From Takakia lepidozioides (lineage: Eukaryota; Streptophyta; Takakiopsida; Takakiales; Takakiaceae): a stretch of DNA of 64,000 nt. Under the pieces are notes generated by a model, which searched no databases, was not told the DNA's origin, and was given only the letters and a program-made list of their open reading frames with translations. The stretch is from the NCBI GenBank assembly GCA_030704615.1, contig CM060734.1:53832042-53896041 (forward strand), given 5' to 3'. This document shows positions 46,891 to 59,104 of this stretch, piece after piece. The stretch's first letter is position 1. Every line of letters starts with the position of its first letter. A program made the position numbers and the translations under genes.

Positions 46891-47478
46891 TTTGACGACC
46901 ATACTGGGGAACTAAGTCATGAACAACCAGATGTGACAGGCATCTGGTGGGATCATGGTGGTTGGAGAATTAAAGAATTTGATGTGAATCAAATTCGTTG
47001 TGAAACTGAGAAGGAAAGATTGTCCAAACGATTCTTTGAGAGGTTCTTGGAATTGCTAGACGGTTGTAAAGAAAACATTCTTAAGAGAGTGCATGATGCT
47101 GACCCTGAGTGGGGTCTGGAGAAAGGGGTGATAAAGATTTATCAGGTGGCCTGTAGAGGAAGAACACGGTGGTTACCAACACTGGTTTATGTGATAGCAT
47201 TGCTATCCATTAAGCGAGTAGAGTTTGAAGACTGGGAGGAAAGGAAGGTGAATGTTTATACTCATATGCATGAAGAGCTTGTACTGGTAAAGAATTGGAT
47301 TCCAAAGGATATTCTGTGGATCAAACTCACACCAAGAACAGCTTTCCAGACTTGTTTGCCATATGGTTATATGGTAACGGAGACTTCTAGTATAGCCAAG
47401 GGTGCATTGAAGCTTGAAAGAAACCCAGGCATATACGAGAGATATTACAGAAGAGAGTTTTGGTTATTGCCACATTAA
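46783..47478 (+). CDS. LTR-initiated upstream protein of gypsy-1 family
   Basis: An intact 231-codon frame starts at an ATG inside the LTR, about 108 bp before its end, and runs through the primer-binding region into the internal sequence. It contains EQPDVTGIWWDHGGWRIKEF, DGCKENILKRVHDADPEW and LSIKRVEFEDWEERKVN. The same ATG is kept in the LTRs at 17.3 kb and 61.6 kb. It precedes gag by 21 bp. No known domain was recognised; it could be an N-terminal gag component expressed by reinitiation or readthrough. Confidence 0.65.
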   Translation: MTDCTERAECLEISNSSILEFSPQIAKGWVSKSRSTFDDHTGELSHEQPDVTGIWWDHGGWRIKEFDVNQIRCETEKERLSKRFFERFLELLDGCKENILKRVHDADPEWGLEKGVIKIYQVACRGRTRWLPTLVYVIALLSIKRVEFEDWEERKVNVYTHMHEELVLVKNWIPKDILWIKLTPRTAFQTCLPYGYMVTETSSIAKGALKLERNPGIYERYYRREFWLLPH

Positions 47479-47499
47479 AAGAAATGAAAGACATGGGAC

Positions 47500-48139
47500 A
47501 TGAGTGATGAAAGAGAAGCTAGACTCCAGAGATATTCAGCAAAAAGAGAAAGTTATCTGAAAGCTAATTATCCATATCTTTGGGAGAGAGGAATAGACAT
47601 AGGGGATTCATCTGGACCTCTCACACCATTAAGATCAGAGAGTACATCACCCATACCGGAAGAACTAGAGTTGGATGCCACTCCTTCTTTTTCTTTGCAA
47701 GAAAGATTAAGGGAATTGGTACAGGAAGAAGATCAATCACGAGGTGAAAGATCCGAGGTACATCCCTGGATAAAAGATTTGACAGAAATCTTTGATAAGA
47801 GTTGGCATGGAACACCAAAAGCAGGAACTCCAGTTTCTGAAACGGAAGGTGAAGAAGGAGGAGAGGATGTGGCAGGCTCAACGGAGAGTTCAGACTCTCC
47901 AACACCATTACAGTTCAGTTACATGAGTGAAGAAGAAACCCAAGGGCAGAACTTGGAGGATGAAAACAGAGAGAAGAAATTGGAAGAGGAAGAGTATGAA
48001 GAAGTAGACCCAACAGCTGAGGTTGAGACCAGGACATCCCAACCCGTTGGACCTGGATCAAGTGGAGCACTTGGATCACAGGCCAACGAAGGTGTCGGCT
48101 CAGGGGGATCAGGCGGGCAGCCTGGATTTGCCCTGGTTC
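47500..48139 (+). pseudogene. gypsy-1 family gag, N-terminal part, cut by element B
   Basis: ATG at 47,500 opens MSDEREARLQRYSAKRESYL, then an acidic Glu/Ser-rich segment and a Gly/Ser linker (GSGGSGGQPG). It matches 16,605-15,960 on the minus strand. The match ends at about 48,139, where element B begins. Gag resumes only at 59.63 kb; comparison with the first copy shows about 0.9 kb missing in between. Confidence 0.75.
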
Positions 48140-48231
48140 CGTGAACGAAATGTATGTGTTTGTCCTAAATGCAAAGTCTTCACACGGTAACCTGGAAACC
48201 AGCATGGGAAGCGGGCATGGCTTGTATGTGT

Positions 48232-51200
48232 TCAAAGAGAATTTGGCGGAGCACTACGTGAGGTGTCCCGCTGCAGAAGGGTGATGACTTCTCCGTAGCC
48301 TAGTGTGGCTTGGTGAATGAATTGGTCTCTCTTACCGTCGCAACACATAATTACAAGGTATATGTAATATTGATGCTTGCAGGGGACCCACTTCCCTCTC
48401 ATGCCGAGAGCGCCCTCACGCATCGTTACAAAATCCGGACAAGTGCAAGTAGGGAAATTCCCCATGGTAACCTGATATTCTTTGCCATGAAGAACTGAGC
48501 CAATAGACAGCACTGTGTAAATCCGTCCATACCCCGGGGTAGGGACTTCGGTGATACGAGCCACCCGAGCCTGCAAAATTCTAGCCGATTCCATCTTGCA
48601 TTCGTGATCTGCACCCGAAGCGACACGACGCACTGTTTTTCCATCTCTTTTTGTTGGGTGGGAGTCGGCACCGGGTGGAGGCATTGCCGGAGCTTGTGGC
48701 ACATCTGTGCCGACAGTGCACAAGGGCACCACTCGGGATCGTGCAAGACAAAACCCTCCCTCCTCGAGCATGCCTATCTCGGTTGTTGACAGCGACGTCC
48801 CAAGTTTCACAGGCCGAATTGCGGGGGGAGGGGGTTTCATTATCACCGAAGGACGAACTGTTCCCTAGACGCATCGTGCCATATCGTCTGGGCAGAACCA
48901 GAACTTGTGGTCCTTTGACTCCCCACTATGATAAGGTCGGAACAACCCTGTGAATGTTGGAGCTGGAGTCCCCCTGGAGCCTTTGCATATTTTTGATTTG
49001 CATTTCTTGAAAGAGGGGGTCCGAATTGCCATGCAAGCAACTCTAGATCCTGGTGGGGTGCGTTCTATATGCCACTCACTATCAATGCAATCAGATTCCT
49101 GCACCATGGCCACCACCTCCTCCAATGGGATTCCTGCTGCTGTGCTTGCATGTTCTGCACCTGCTCCACAGGAGGAGGACCCACCCGGGAAGGGGCCGGC
49201 ACACGACTTAGTCTGCACTGGAGACACCTTTGGCACAAAGAAATTGACCCTGTCTGGGCGATGGGAATCTCCATCTGACCCTGGAAGAGTGTTCAATTTC
49301 CTTTTGCATGATCCAAATCTTTCCTCGCCTTCCAAATGAGGGAGCCTGGATTGCAAAGGGGAGCCTTCAGTGCACCTGTTCAGAGCTCTGGCCATCTTGG
49401 ATGGGTCTCCGGACCTACTCGCAGCCCTTAGCATCAACAAAGTCGTACCGGGGCCCTTGCCTCCACCCCGTCCCATCAGAAAATTGCGGTACCTGGTTTG
49501 TTGTGTAAGTGCCCGCACCATGTCATCAGCAGTGGCCACATACAAGTCACGACCTGCTTTGGTAGATTGCTGCATCCAGGCGTTATGAACAGTCTCCGCC
49601 AAATTACAGGATGGCATGTCGGCCAAGTCCTCCAAGGACATGTCCTGCAGGAGGCATTGCATGGAAATGTGAGGAAGGAAAGGAAATGGAAGAGGTTCTG
49701 CAAGCGACAATCCAAGAACCCCAAATGAAGAGGCACGATGCAAAATTTCTGATTTTGGGATTCAAGAGGCTTACCGTCGTCATGAAAGCTCCCCATTGTC
49801 TGTATCTGAAGTGCCAGAAAACCAACCAGTCCTCCAACTCCTTCAGGTGGATACCAGTAGCAGCACCAGAGGAGAACCACCAAGCCCGGATTGCTTGGTC
49901 AGTGCTCTCAGCTTCTCCCATTGAGTTGGCATTTTTGTACTTGAGACAGAGCCTTCTGTGCTCCAACTGAAGGTCAGGGCGAATGCAGCGCTTTGTATGA
50001 CGTGCCAGAGATTGACTCCAATGGAAGAGGCATGTGCGCTCCCTATTTTCCATTGGGACCTTAGGATCCCCTGAACCAAACACGCGCCGCACTGCATTGA
50101 AATTTGTCTGTGCACTATCAGCCATGAAGCCCGCAAAATTTGTGTTCTGTATTCCATTGCGCTGCATGACGGCCAGGAGCAAATTCCACATGAGCATCTG
50201 GGATTCAGTGTCCTCCGACTGCATATCACAAATTGCTATTGAGAGCACACGCTGGTACGCTGGATCATACACATGGCATGCCATGGTTGTCCAACCCTTC
50301 ACCCGTTTGCAGTGATCAAACATCAACCAACATTTAGCCAAATCTCCTCCAGGTTGCATTCGGCGGACAATGCTCACACCACTGCCTTCGCCCACTGCGG
50401 ACATCTTGAACAAATACACCTTGGATGAGCCCTGGCCAGGGAAGATGCTATTTTGAATGAATTCATAGCGACTGCTCCGTTTGAGGTCCATAATGTTGTC
50501 CATGAATCCAGCAGTGCCTGTGCCGACTCTGAGTGCATTCACCTGGTTTCGAATATTGGGAGAGCTCAACACGGAGAAATGGTCCATCACTGCATCAAGC
50601 GAATCTGCATCTAGCATTGGTTGTGTCGAATCCCCTTCACCCAATATGTGTTTTTCCAGAAAAGCCTTGCTAGCTGCAAGCGCTATAGCAGAAGGTGTTG
50701 CACAAGGGGCATTGTGGAACTCCTGCTTCAGCAGATTTCTAGCGATGTCCACGCTATCCCTGCAACTTCCTTTGGACACAGGATGCTCGTGTGCACCCAT
50801 ATGAATGCAGGCACGAGTCATTGTCTTGCATCGGTGTGCCACCTGGTACATACGAGCGTGGCACACAGAAACACAGGACGGGGAAAGTTTGCAGAACCTG
50901 CACACAAAAGTATTGGTATTGGGAGGGGCAAGTCCTGGGGTGAGAGGATTCAAGAGCACACCTTCCCACTCACTTTTGTTTGGTTGAGCGCTATTTCTCA
51001 GGCGAGGGCAAGATATATTCAGGCACTTGCAATGCCCAACGCAAACCGACCTTCGAAATTTCAATCCAATGTCGTTGTGGATGTTTGACGTTTTTGTCCT
51101 GCACCAAGGGTGTCCGTCATGTTTCTTGTCCATGCCCTGCAGAAGCCCAGCCAGTCCATTGGAAGACGTGGGAGGGTTGAACTCAAACAAGATGTCCCCA

Positions 51201-51796
51201 TCAAACTCTGCTGGCACGTATTGAACCCGCTACACACGAAGGGACTCTCAATCAACAAAACGCAGCTCGCTCTTGCACCCAGGCACCCCTGCGAGGGCTT
51301 TCAATTTTGGAATGACACTCGTTATCTCTTGCAATTTGGATTCATCCAAGAATGGAGTTTGCACTGGCGGAGGAATCTCATAAACATCCTCCGAGGACAA
51401 GTCTGAAAGAGTCACGAATGTAGTGGATGTGCTCACCTCTTGTTTCACATGAACTGTGCCCTTTTGCTGCACGACTGATGCTGCAATTCCAGGGGTAGTG
51501 ACTGATCCTGCTGATTGTCTTCTCTCTTTTCCAAGGACACGGTATGTGCCTGGAAGGACTCTCCACTTCCTTCCACACTCGCCAACCAATGGTTTCTCCA
51601 AATGTCCAGAATCCAAATTCCCGTCCTCGTCATATACCTCTTTTTGAACAAGCAGAGAACCCAATTCCAGTGGGAACACTGTAACCAGCTCAGCCTCATG
51701 AACAACTGCAAACCCATCGTCGTCTGCAGTGGCAGTCAGTGGAAGACTACCTGCATTGGAATGAAATCGGGCTAGTCTATCTCTCTCCCTGGACAT
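48232..51796 (-). pseudogene. Element B transposase, Mutator-like with SWIM zinc finger
   Basis: From ATG 51,794-51,796 the protein has an N-terminal region ending EIPPPVQTPF, Cys/His clusters (HDGHPWC, CRFCKLSPSC, ACIHMGAHEH), and a DDE core: Asp in LMFDHCKR (50,315-50,317), Asp in FMADSAQ (about 50,119), Glu in NLAETVH (about 49,596). CLFHWSQSL follows the second Asp as in MULEs. The SWIM finger (CTC…PCKH) lies near 48.4 kb. One intron (49,774-49,645) matches that of A. Stops: TGA at 51,248, TAG near 51,233, and TAG near 48,866 where A has Tyr. It is less damaged than A, with a 500-codon open core. Confidence 0.85.
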
Positions 51797-52718
51797 GTTT
51801 TCCTACGCTGACCGAAACTTTTGATTCACAACGGAATCCCCGAACTGATAGCCCTCAATTCTCGAAAGGGGATCCACCACAAAAAAAAATTGAGTTCAAC
51901 AAGGGTAGCACTAACCCAAAGGCTGCGGGCGATGCATCAAAAGGATGTAGGAATGACATGCACTGAACTTCGCAGACAACCACGCTGAGAGACACCAACT
52001 AGAAAAACTGTTTTCAAATACAGGAAGCCACAAGAAGTCGTGCTGTTTTTGGATGAAAAACAAACCCTGAACATGACATGAAACCATCATTTATGGAAAG
52101 ACGGCAACAACCCTGGAGAGCAGTAAACAGGAAGACCCCGAATGTAATGAGGTTGTGTCGTGCCAGAAGAGCACAGCACAAACACTGACACTCCAAGAGT
52201 CACCTCGCACGGATGTGTGCAACACAATATCATTTCCGACACAACCCTTTATACCGAATGACCCCATTGACGGCAAAATGCAAAGCACAGGGCAGGCAGT
52301 ACGACACACGTGGATGCATATGTGAAGCACAACATTTATGGCGAATCTGCAAGAACTGCTCCAAATTGAACTAGCATTAGATTTCTACGGCACTTCCGAA
52401 TTTGAAACCATGCAAGAAGGCCACCATATATTGGCAGGCGGCGAAGTACATCTGACATATATCACAAGTACATGCAACGGATGTACATATTTTCTAGCAC
52501 TTTATTTCTTGAATAATACAAAGACGCCGAAATGGATGAATTCCGTTCGCACACAATAACAACACCCGCATCCAAATACGGTTGACAATGTCCAAGTTTG
52601 ATTTTGGTTACATGCAATAGCAACCCTTGTTGCAAACGTCAAACTGGAGAGCTCTAGAGGCATCGTGGGGAGCCCTTGTTTCCAGCGGAGGAGGAAGAGA
52701 AGGAAGTCATTATACTTC
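51797..52718. other. Spacer between divergent element B transcripts
   Basis: Lies between the transposase start and a plus-strand acidic frame. No repeat or conserved motif was recognised; it is the likely site of the transposase promoter. Confidence 0.35.
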
Positions 52719-53102
52719 ATGAGCTCTAGAAACAGGAATAGAGCCAGATATAGAATGAGGATGGAAAGAGTGGCCGAAGAGGAAAAGGCGGAAGAAGAGG
52801 GCAAAGAGCAAAGTTTGGCGATGGAAGAGCAGGAATCCGGAGAAGAACAGCAGCCTGCCACAGTTCCAAGAACAGATGAGGAGGACACTGCATCCGAGGG
52901 AGAGGCAGACGCCGAAGATGATGTTGACGCTGGCCTCACAAAGAACCTAATAGTGGAAGAGAGGATGGGGGAGATGCTCCAGAACATGCGAGGCATGGAG
53001 AGCAGTCCGAAGCGCAAAGGGTCCCCGACGATTGGGGAGTCTTCTGGAGCAGCCAAAAAAAAGGTTCAATCTTTGAAACCCACCTTTGTGCTTCATTGCT
53101 GA
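52719..53102 (+). CDS. Small highly charged protein or 5' exon in element B
   Basis: The first ATG of the frame (52,719) gives 127 codons: an Arg-rich start (SRNRNRARYRMRMERV), a long Glu-rich acidic middle, and a Lys-rich end. No domain was recognised. It may be a separate protein or the first exon of the ParB-methyltransferase gene, whose A copy also starts with a charged low-complexity segment; in that case the palindrome array would lie in intron 1. A splice donor-like AAG|GTTCAA occurs near 53,063. Confidence 0.4.
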   Translation: MSSRNRNRARYRMRMERVAEEEKAEEEGKEQSLAMEEQESGEEQQPATVPRTDEEDTASEGEADAEDDVDAGLTKNLIVEERMGEMLQNMRGMESSPKRKGSPTIGESSGAAKKKVQSLKPTFVLHC

Positions 53103-53189
53103 TGTGAACCCAAGTTGAGATTCTATTTCGATATGAACATAGTCTACACACGGCATCTCTGCCAGGTTGCATCAACCGCGAACAAGAAG

Positions 53190-54712
53190 CTCAAACAGTG
53201 TGCGTTGACGCACATTGTTTGAGCCTTCCATTTTGCTGGCTTGTTGATGTGCGAAACGACCAAATTGGGGAACTACGGCAGGTTCAATCCACCACGAATT
53301 GGAAGCTGAAACAGTGTGCGTTGACGCACACTGTTTGAGCCCCGCATTTTACTTGGTCGATGGTGTGCAAAACGGCCAGATAGGGCCACTATGCCCGGTT
53401 CAATTCTCCACTATTTGGCAGCTCAAACAGTGTGCGTTGGCGCACACTGTTTGAGCCCACCTTGTCATTGTTTTTTCATCTGAAAAACGGCCACAAACGG
53501 CATGTATTTGAGGATCAATCATCACTTACATGGCAGCTCAAACAGTGTGCGTCAACGCACACTGTTTGAGCTCACCTTGTCATTGCCTTTGTCATCTGAA
53601 AATCGGCCACATAGGGTATGAATTTGAGGATCAATCATCACTTACCTGGCAGCTCAAACAGTGTGCGTTCGCGCACACTGTTTGAGCTACCCTTATCATT
53701 GCCTTTTTCGTTTGAAAATCGGCCACATAGGGCATGTCTTTGAGGATCGATGAACACTTATCTGGCAGCTCAAATAGTGTGCGTTGGCGCACACTGTTTG
53801 AGCCCACCTTGTCACTATTTTTTCCCTGTGAAATTCGGCAATACAGGGCATGTCTCTGAGGTTCAATGAACACTTACCTGGTAGTTCAAAAAGTGTGCGT
53901 CAACGCTTACTGTTTGAGCTCACCTTGTCATTGCCTTTGTCATCAGAAAATCAGCCACATAGGGTTTGTATTTGAGGATCAATCATCACTTACCTGGTAG
54001 CTCAAACAGTGTGCGTTGGCGCACACTGTTTGAGTTCACCTTGTCACTATTTTTTCCGTGTGAAATTCGGCAATACAGGGCATGTCTCTGAGGTTCAATG
54101 AACACTTACCTGGTAGCTCAAACAGTGTGCGTCAACGCACACTATTTGAGCTCACCTTGTCATTGCCTTTGTCATCTGAAAATCGGCCACATAGGGTTTG
54201 TATTTGAGGATCAATCATCACTTACCTGGAAGCTCAAACAATGTGCGTTGGCGCACACTGTTTGAGCCCACCTTGTCACTGTTTTTTCCCTGTGAAATTC
54301 GGCAATACAGGGCATGTCTCTGAGGTACAATGAACACTTACCTGGCAGCTCCAACAATGTGCGTCAACGCACACTGTTTGAGCTCACCTTGTCATTGCCT
54401 TTGTCATCTGAAAATCGGCCACTAAGGGCTTCTCTTTGAGGTTCAATGAACACTTACCTGGCATGTCTCTGAGGTTTAATGAACACTTACGTGGCATGTC
54501 TCTGAGGTTCACTGAACACTTACCTTGCAGCTCAAACAGTGTGCGTCAACGCACACTGTTTGAGCTCATCTTTTCTTTTTCTTTCATCTGTAAATCGGCC
54601 ACTAAGGGCTTCTCATTGAGGTTCAATGAACACTTACGTGGCATGTCTTTGAGGTTCAATGAACACTTACCTTGCAGCTCAAACAATGTGCGTCAACGCA
54701 CACTGTTTGAGC
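53190..54712. repeat. Palindrome array B: 13 dyad units, mostly 116 bp apart
   Basis: Each unit is CTCAAACAGTGTGCGT, a short centre, and its reverse complement. Hand-counted centres are 53,206, 53,322, 53,438, 53,553, 53,669, 53,785, 53,901, 54,017, 54,133, 54,249, 54,365, 54,547 and 54,694. Ten successive intervals are 115-116 bp, about eleven helical turns. From unit 6 to 11 the centre alternates TTGG and TCAA, implying a 232-bp dimer. The sequence is unrelated to array A although its place in the element is equivalent. Confidence 0.95.
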
Positions 54713-54812
54713 TCACCTTTTCTTCCACACATGGCTTGTCTGCCATGCTCAAACACCATCGTCTCATGCCTCACTCTTATATCAATTTGAATGGACAACC
54801 CTGCAGGAGAAG

Positions 54813-57800
54813 ATGCAAAGTGTGGCGGAGGAGATCCCTTCGGGGCTGGGGAAGGAGATCATTGTTGATGTTGACGATGAGTTCTATGAAAGCAAAGCCG
54901 CTGAGATGCTGGGGGGTCAGAAGGTAAACTCTCAGCTTGTGGTGCAAAGTATGCTTGCCCCGGGTGGGAGGTTGAAGATTCCCCTGTGTAGGATGGTTTC
55001 CATGCCTGTCGTTCGACCACCCTCATCAAGGACATTCTCAAGCTAGAGGCCGAGTTTGTTCATGGGTATTTGGATGGATCCGCAGTGTTTTACGTTTGTA
55101 CAAAGGATTCCACAGGCAATGAACTCCTTGTGGATGAGTCAATCATGGACTCCTGGGATCCTATTTGGAGACAGGTGAACGAATCCTTCGAACTTCTTCT
55201 CTCCAGGAAACCTTCCACCCAGGCATTCTCGGGGAAGATGTTTCACGTTTGGGATGGGAACCACCGGTTGCTTGCATGGATGGCTGTCATTGGGAGGCTG
55301 CACTCACAGGAGGAAGAGTGGCATTACTCTGTTCGATCGATGGTGCTGGATTGTGAGGGGAACATGATGGGTCTTCTGACGGCAATGAATGGTGTGAACA
55401 GGTTGGTTTCTCATTCTACATGTTCCACTTGTAGTTCCGTGGTTCTTTGATTAAAGTCCTTGAATTTCATTCTGACTTTCAGATATCATTCTGCAGAGGA
55501 ACGGAGACATCGCATGTCAAAACGAGTCTGGTTCACACACTGTATAGGATACAAAGGATCGGGCAGATGCCCTTGACCAACTTCAAGACCATCCTTTCAG
55601 CAGAGACGTACAAGAAGTGCGAAAGCTCCAAGACATCGGAAACGTGGTACTCGTTGACACATGAGGCTTTCATGGAGTACATGTACACGGTGAGATACGT
55701 CTTCCTTCATCTGCCCTTTCCATATTCCTGCTTCCACATGTTTGTTTCTGTTTGTTTCCCTTGCCCTTGGGTTGATGCAACTCTCGTGCATTCCCTTGCA
55801 GCAAGACATTGCAGATGCAGGGGAGCGTGGCAAACTGGAATACTACAGGTCAACCCCTGAGGAGAGAAGGACAGCAAAGGGGGTTGAGAGTCACATCCAA
55901 AAAGAGATGACCGCTACAAGAAGGACTATAATGAGTGCTTTTGTGAAGCAGTTGAGAATTGCCGACCCATCATTCGGATCGCAGTTTCTCCTGGAGATAA
56001 AAAAAAACCATTATAACAAGCCAGGCAAGCCAGAGATGGCCTAGGAGAAGTTACACAGGTTGTCTACCGCCGTTGTGTCTTCAGAACAGAAGGTGAAGTG
56101 GCCACAGATATGGAACTCCGATCCCACAGTTAGGGATACCCACATGTTCCCCAGGCCGGAGAAAGAGAAGAAGACCCAGCGTGTCATTCCTGTCAGTGAC
56201 AATGTGCTGGACACATGGCTTCACAAGGCCACTTACTAGAGCCAGGTGTGATGTCCTTTCCTGTGTCACTTTCTTTTCTCTTTTCCTGTCCTTCTCTTTC
56301 CATTGCCTCTCACATTCGCTGTGATTTTTTTTGGGTTCATTCTTGCATTTGAATTGTTTTGCAGTTGGAAGAAAGGGCACGGTCGGTTCTGCATACTCAG
56401 CTGGCTAACTATGGCATCACTATGACAGCACCGAAGGTCTCCTTCGAAGCATACATGAGGAAATGGAGAGCCACAGTGTGGCACTCTTGTTTCTTTAGAG
56501 AGTTCAGCAAGGAGGGTGGCATCAGTCGAACACATGACCTTGACCAGCAAGAAAAAGGAGAGGAAGCCTGGAAACGATGCCTTTATAGGTGTACACCCTA
56601 GGCCGTTCAGGCTACTTAGTGTGCGTGGTTGCAATGTACTGTGACGCATACAGTTTAAGGGGGTCTTCTTGGTGTGATGGAAAAGCTGAGAGACAATAAT
56701 TGCATTGCATAATGAGGCTGTCTCTGTTCCTGTAGGTACATAAAGTTTGTTCTCATGGAAGAGAATTGCTTGGACAAACATCTAGATTTCGTGGACCTCT
56801 GGCTTGTCCCTGCTGGCAATCAGACCATGTTTACTACTGGGATCTTGCATGACTGGGGCCCAGACCATCTTTCTTCTTGTGGTTGGTATTTGGATTGCCC
56901 TCCTTCTGAGACCCCAGCTCCGGAGGTGTCTTTGAGGAGAGAGAATGAGCGAATTGCAGCCACTGCCGCAGCAGCCGACCTCGACATTCATGAACGAAAT
57001 TTGAGGACTCTTGCAGAGAAGGAGCCTCCCGATAAAAATACCCCGGGTAGAGGTAGAAAGGCAAAGGGAAAAGATGTTGCTGGTGTTGTGGGGAAAGGAA
57101 GGGGTAGAGGGAAGGTGGCACAAGGGCAGGGAAGTGTTGCAGATATTGGCCGAGTGGTGCATGTCCAGCAGACTCCAACGCATGGTAGGGGATCCGTGAG
57201 AAAGAACAAGGGGGTGGTTGATCCCAAGGACCCGTACCATGCAGTGGAACATCCGACGAGGGTCATTTGCCCTACCAAGTTGGAGATGTCCAACGTCGGA
57301 TTCCTTGCCATGATGGAGTCCAAGAAATCTGATTACAAGGGCGAGCCATCACCAGTGTGGGAGAGGATTGTAGAGTTCCTCGGCACGGTGCGTGTTCTCT
57401 TTTGCTTCTTCTCTGCAGTGGGCATGGATCGTTTCAATCCTCTTGAGTATTCCATTGTAATTTTGTTTGCAGGCTAAAATGACCAAATCCTGGGTGAACG
57501 GGAAGGAGAAGCAATATGCAGCCGAACTCATAATCTTGGACATCCCTGATGGGTTGGCAGTCCCGGATGTCCCTCCATCGGGTGCTTGTCCGGGTTGGAA
57601 TGCTTTTGATGAGCGCTACTGGCGGTGGGTTTTCTCCTTTTGCAATTTTTCCCTGTCCGATGTAGGTGTTTTGGTGCTCATACAGTCCGCCAACGTTCGC
57701 TGTCGCCGTGCACTTGCCAGCTATTTGAAAGCCTCGGGCATGAGAGTCCTGAAGACATGGAATTGTGTGAACAGCATGTACCTTATGAAGGGGGATCGTC

Positions 57801-58915
57801 CGGGAGAGATGGTAAATTTGCCTTCTTCTTCCTCTTCTTGGTGGTTCTCGGATGGAGTTGTGTAGGTCGCTCGAACTCATATGTAGGGGCCTGATTTTTG
57901 AAGCTTCTTAGTTCCTTCTGGATGTGTTGTTCGCAGACTCGTTTGTTTGAAGCTGTTTGTCTCGTCCAAGTGCATCCACCAACGACTCCGGCCGGCATTT
58001 CGGAGTTCGCCATCACTCATGGGGGCAAGTTCATAGACGACAGGACAGATCCTCCCACGGATGACATGCACCACAACTACGTCGACAGCAACGTCTGCTT
58101 GCGAAGGGGGAATGGGGTTCCTTGGAGAGGGGCGAGGGAGAGGAGTCCGGCTTTCATTCAAACGATTGTGGAGTGCTGCACCTACACAGACGCCAGAGTT
58201 CTAGATTTGTCAATGGGCACAGGTTCGTCTCTTCAACATTCGGATTTCATGAGGTTTGATTGAGCTTGCACTTTCAGTACTTCCCACCGTTCCATATGTG
58301 TCTTCAATGTCTGCTTCCTTCATTCTATTCCACTGCAGGTGCTTTGTACCACGCTTGCAAGGCCAGTGCGCAACATCTCTTTGGGATTGAAGGGGATGCT
58401 GAGATTTACAAGAACCTCCTGATGGGTTTGGGTGGACACACTTCTCAAGTCCTTTCGAAGCCCCGTCCCGCTGATATTGATACAGAGGAGACTTCCGACA
58501 AGGAGTTGGACTCCGACTTTGCCTGTGAGTAAGTTCAACCTGTGGATGCTTGCATTGTTGTTTCAATATCGAGAATCACTGTTCTTGAGGCAAAGTTCAC
58601 ATGACAGACATCCTCTTCGTTGGACTTGTGTATTGCATATTGTGTTCTGAATGGGTTTTTGTCGACATGTGCAGGAGTCCGCGTGCTTCCACTTGCCCTC
58701 CAGGGCTATCACACCTATTTGGACTTCTTTCCAGTCCTCCTCGGTCTTGCGTGCTACCTGTCTATGCGGAGGCACTCGCAACAAGCATGACCGTTCATGG
58801 CACTCGGAGTCCACCCATCGACGGCCGTGGTAGAAGACGTGGTGTTGGGGCCAGAATCTTTGTGGATAACATAGCACAGGAGGTCGAGACTGATTCTGAT
58901 GACTGTGACACTTGA
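54813..58915 (+). pseudogene. Element B ParB-like / N4-N6-type DNA methyltransferase
   Basis: Proposed exons are 54,813-55,401; 55,497-55,689; 55,802-56,245; 56,365-56,588; 56,736-57,387; 57,473-57,811; 57,937-58,222; 58,339-58,528; 58,675-58,915. The ParB-like part has IPLCRMVSMPVVR and MFHVWDGNHRLLAW. A Lys/Arg/Gly-rich linker follows (RGRKAKGK). The methyltransferase part has LIILDIPDG (motif IV place), SPAFIQTI, VLDLSMGTGA (motif I, split by an intron as in A) and LFGIEGDAEIY. It ends with an acidic tail. Damage: a one-base loss near 55,017 and TAGs near 56,042 and 56,237. Bacteriophage and prophage methyltransferases often have this ParB-N4/N6 architecture. Target base and activity are unknown, and DIPD replaces the usual DPPY. 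Confidence 0.75.
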
Positions 58916-59104
58916 TATGAAGTTTTCTTTTGGTTTTATTCGGGGCCAAATTTGAAATGGGATGGTTGTGTGTCCTTGTTGTCCTGTTTGCAATGTGTGC
59001 GTGGAATGCACATTAATGGGAACAAACTATTGTGGAGATGGGGGTTGCATGGACTGCCCGGATTGTTCCTTCAATCTATTTAGTGTTTTCTGGACCTCAC
59101 AGAC

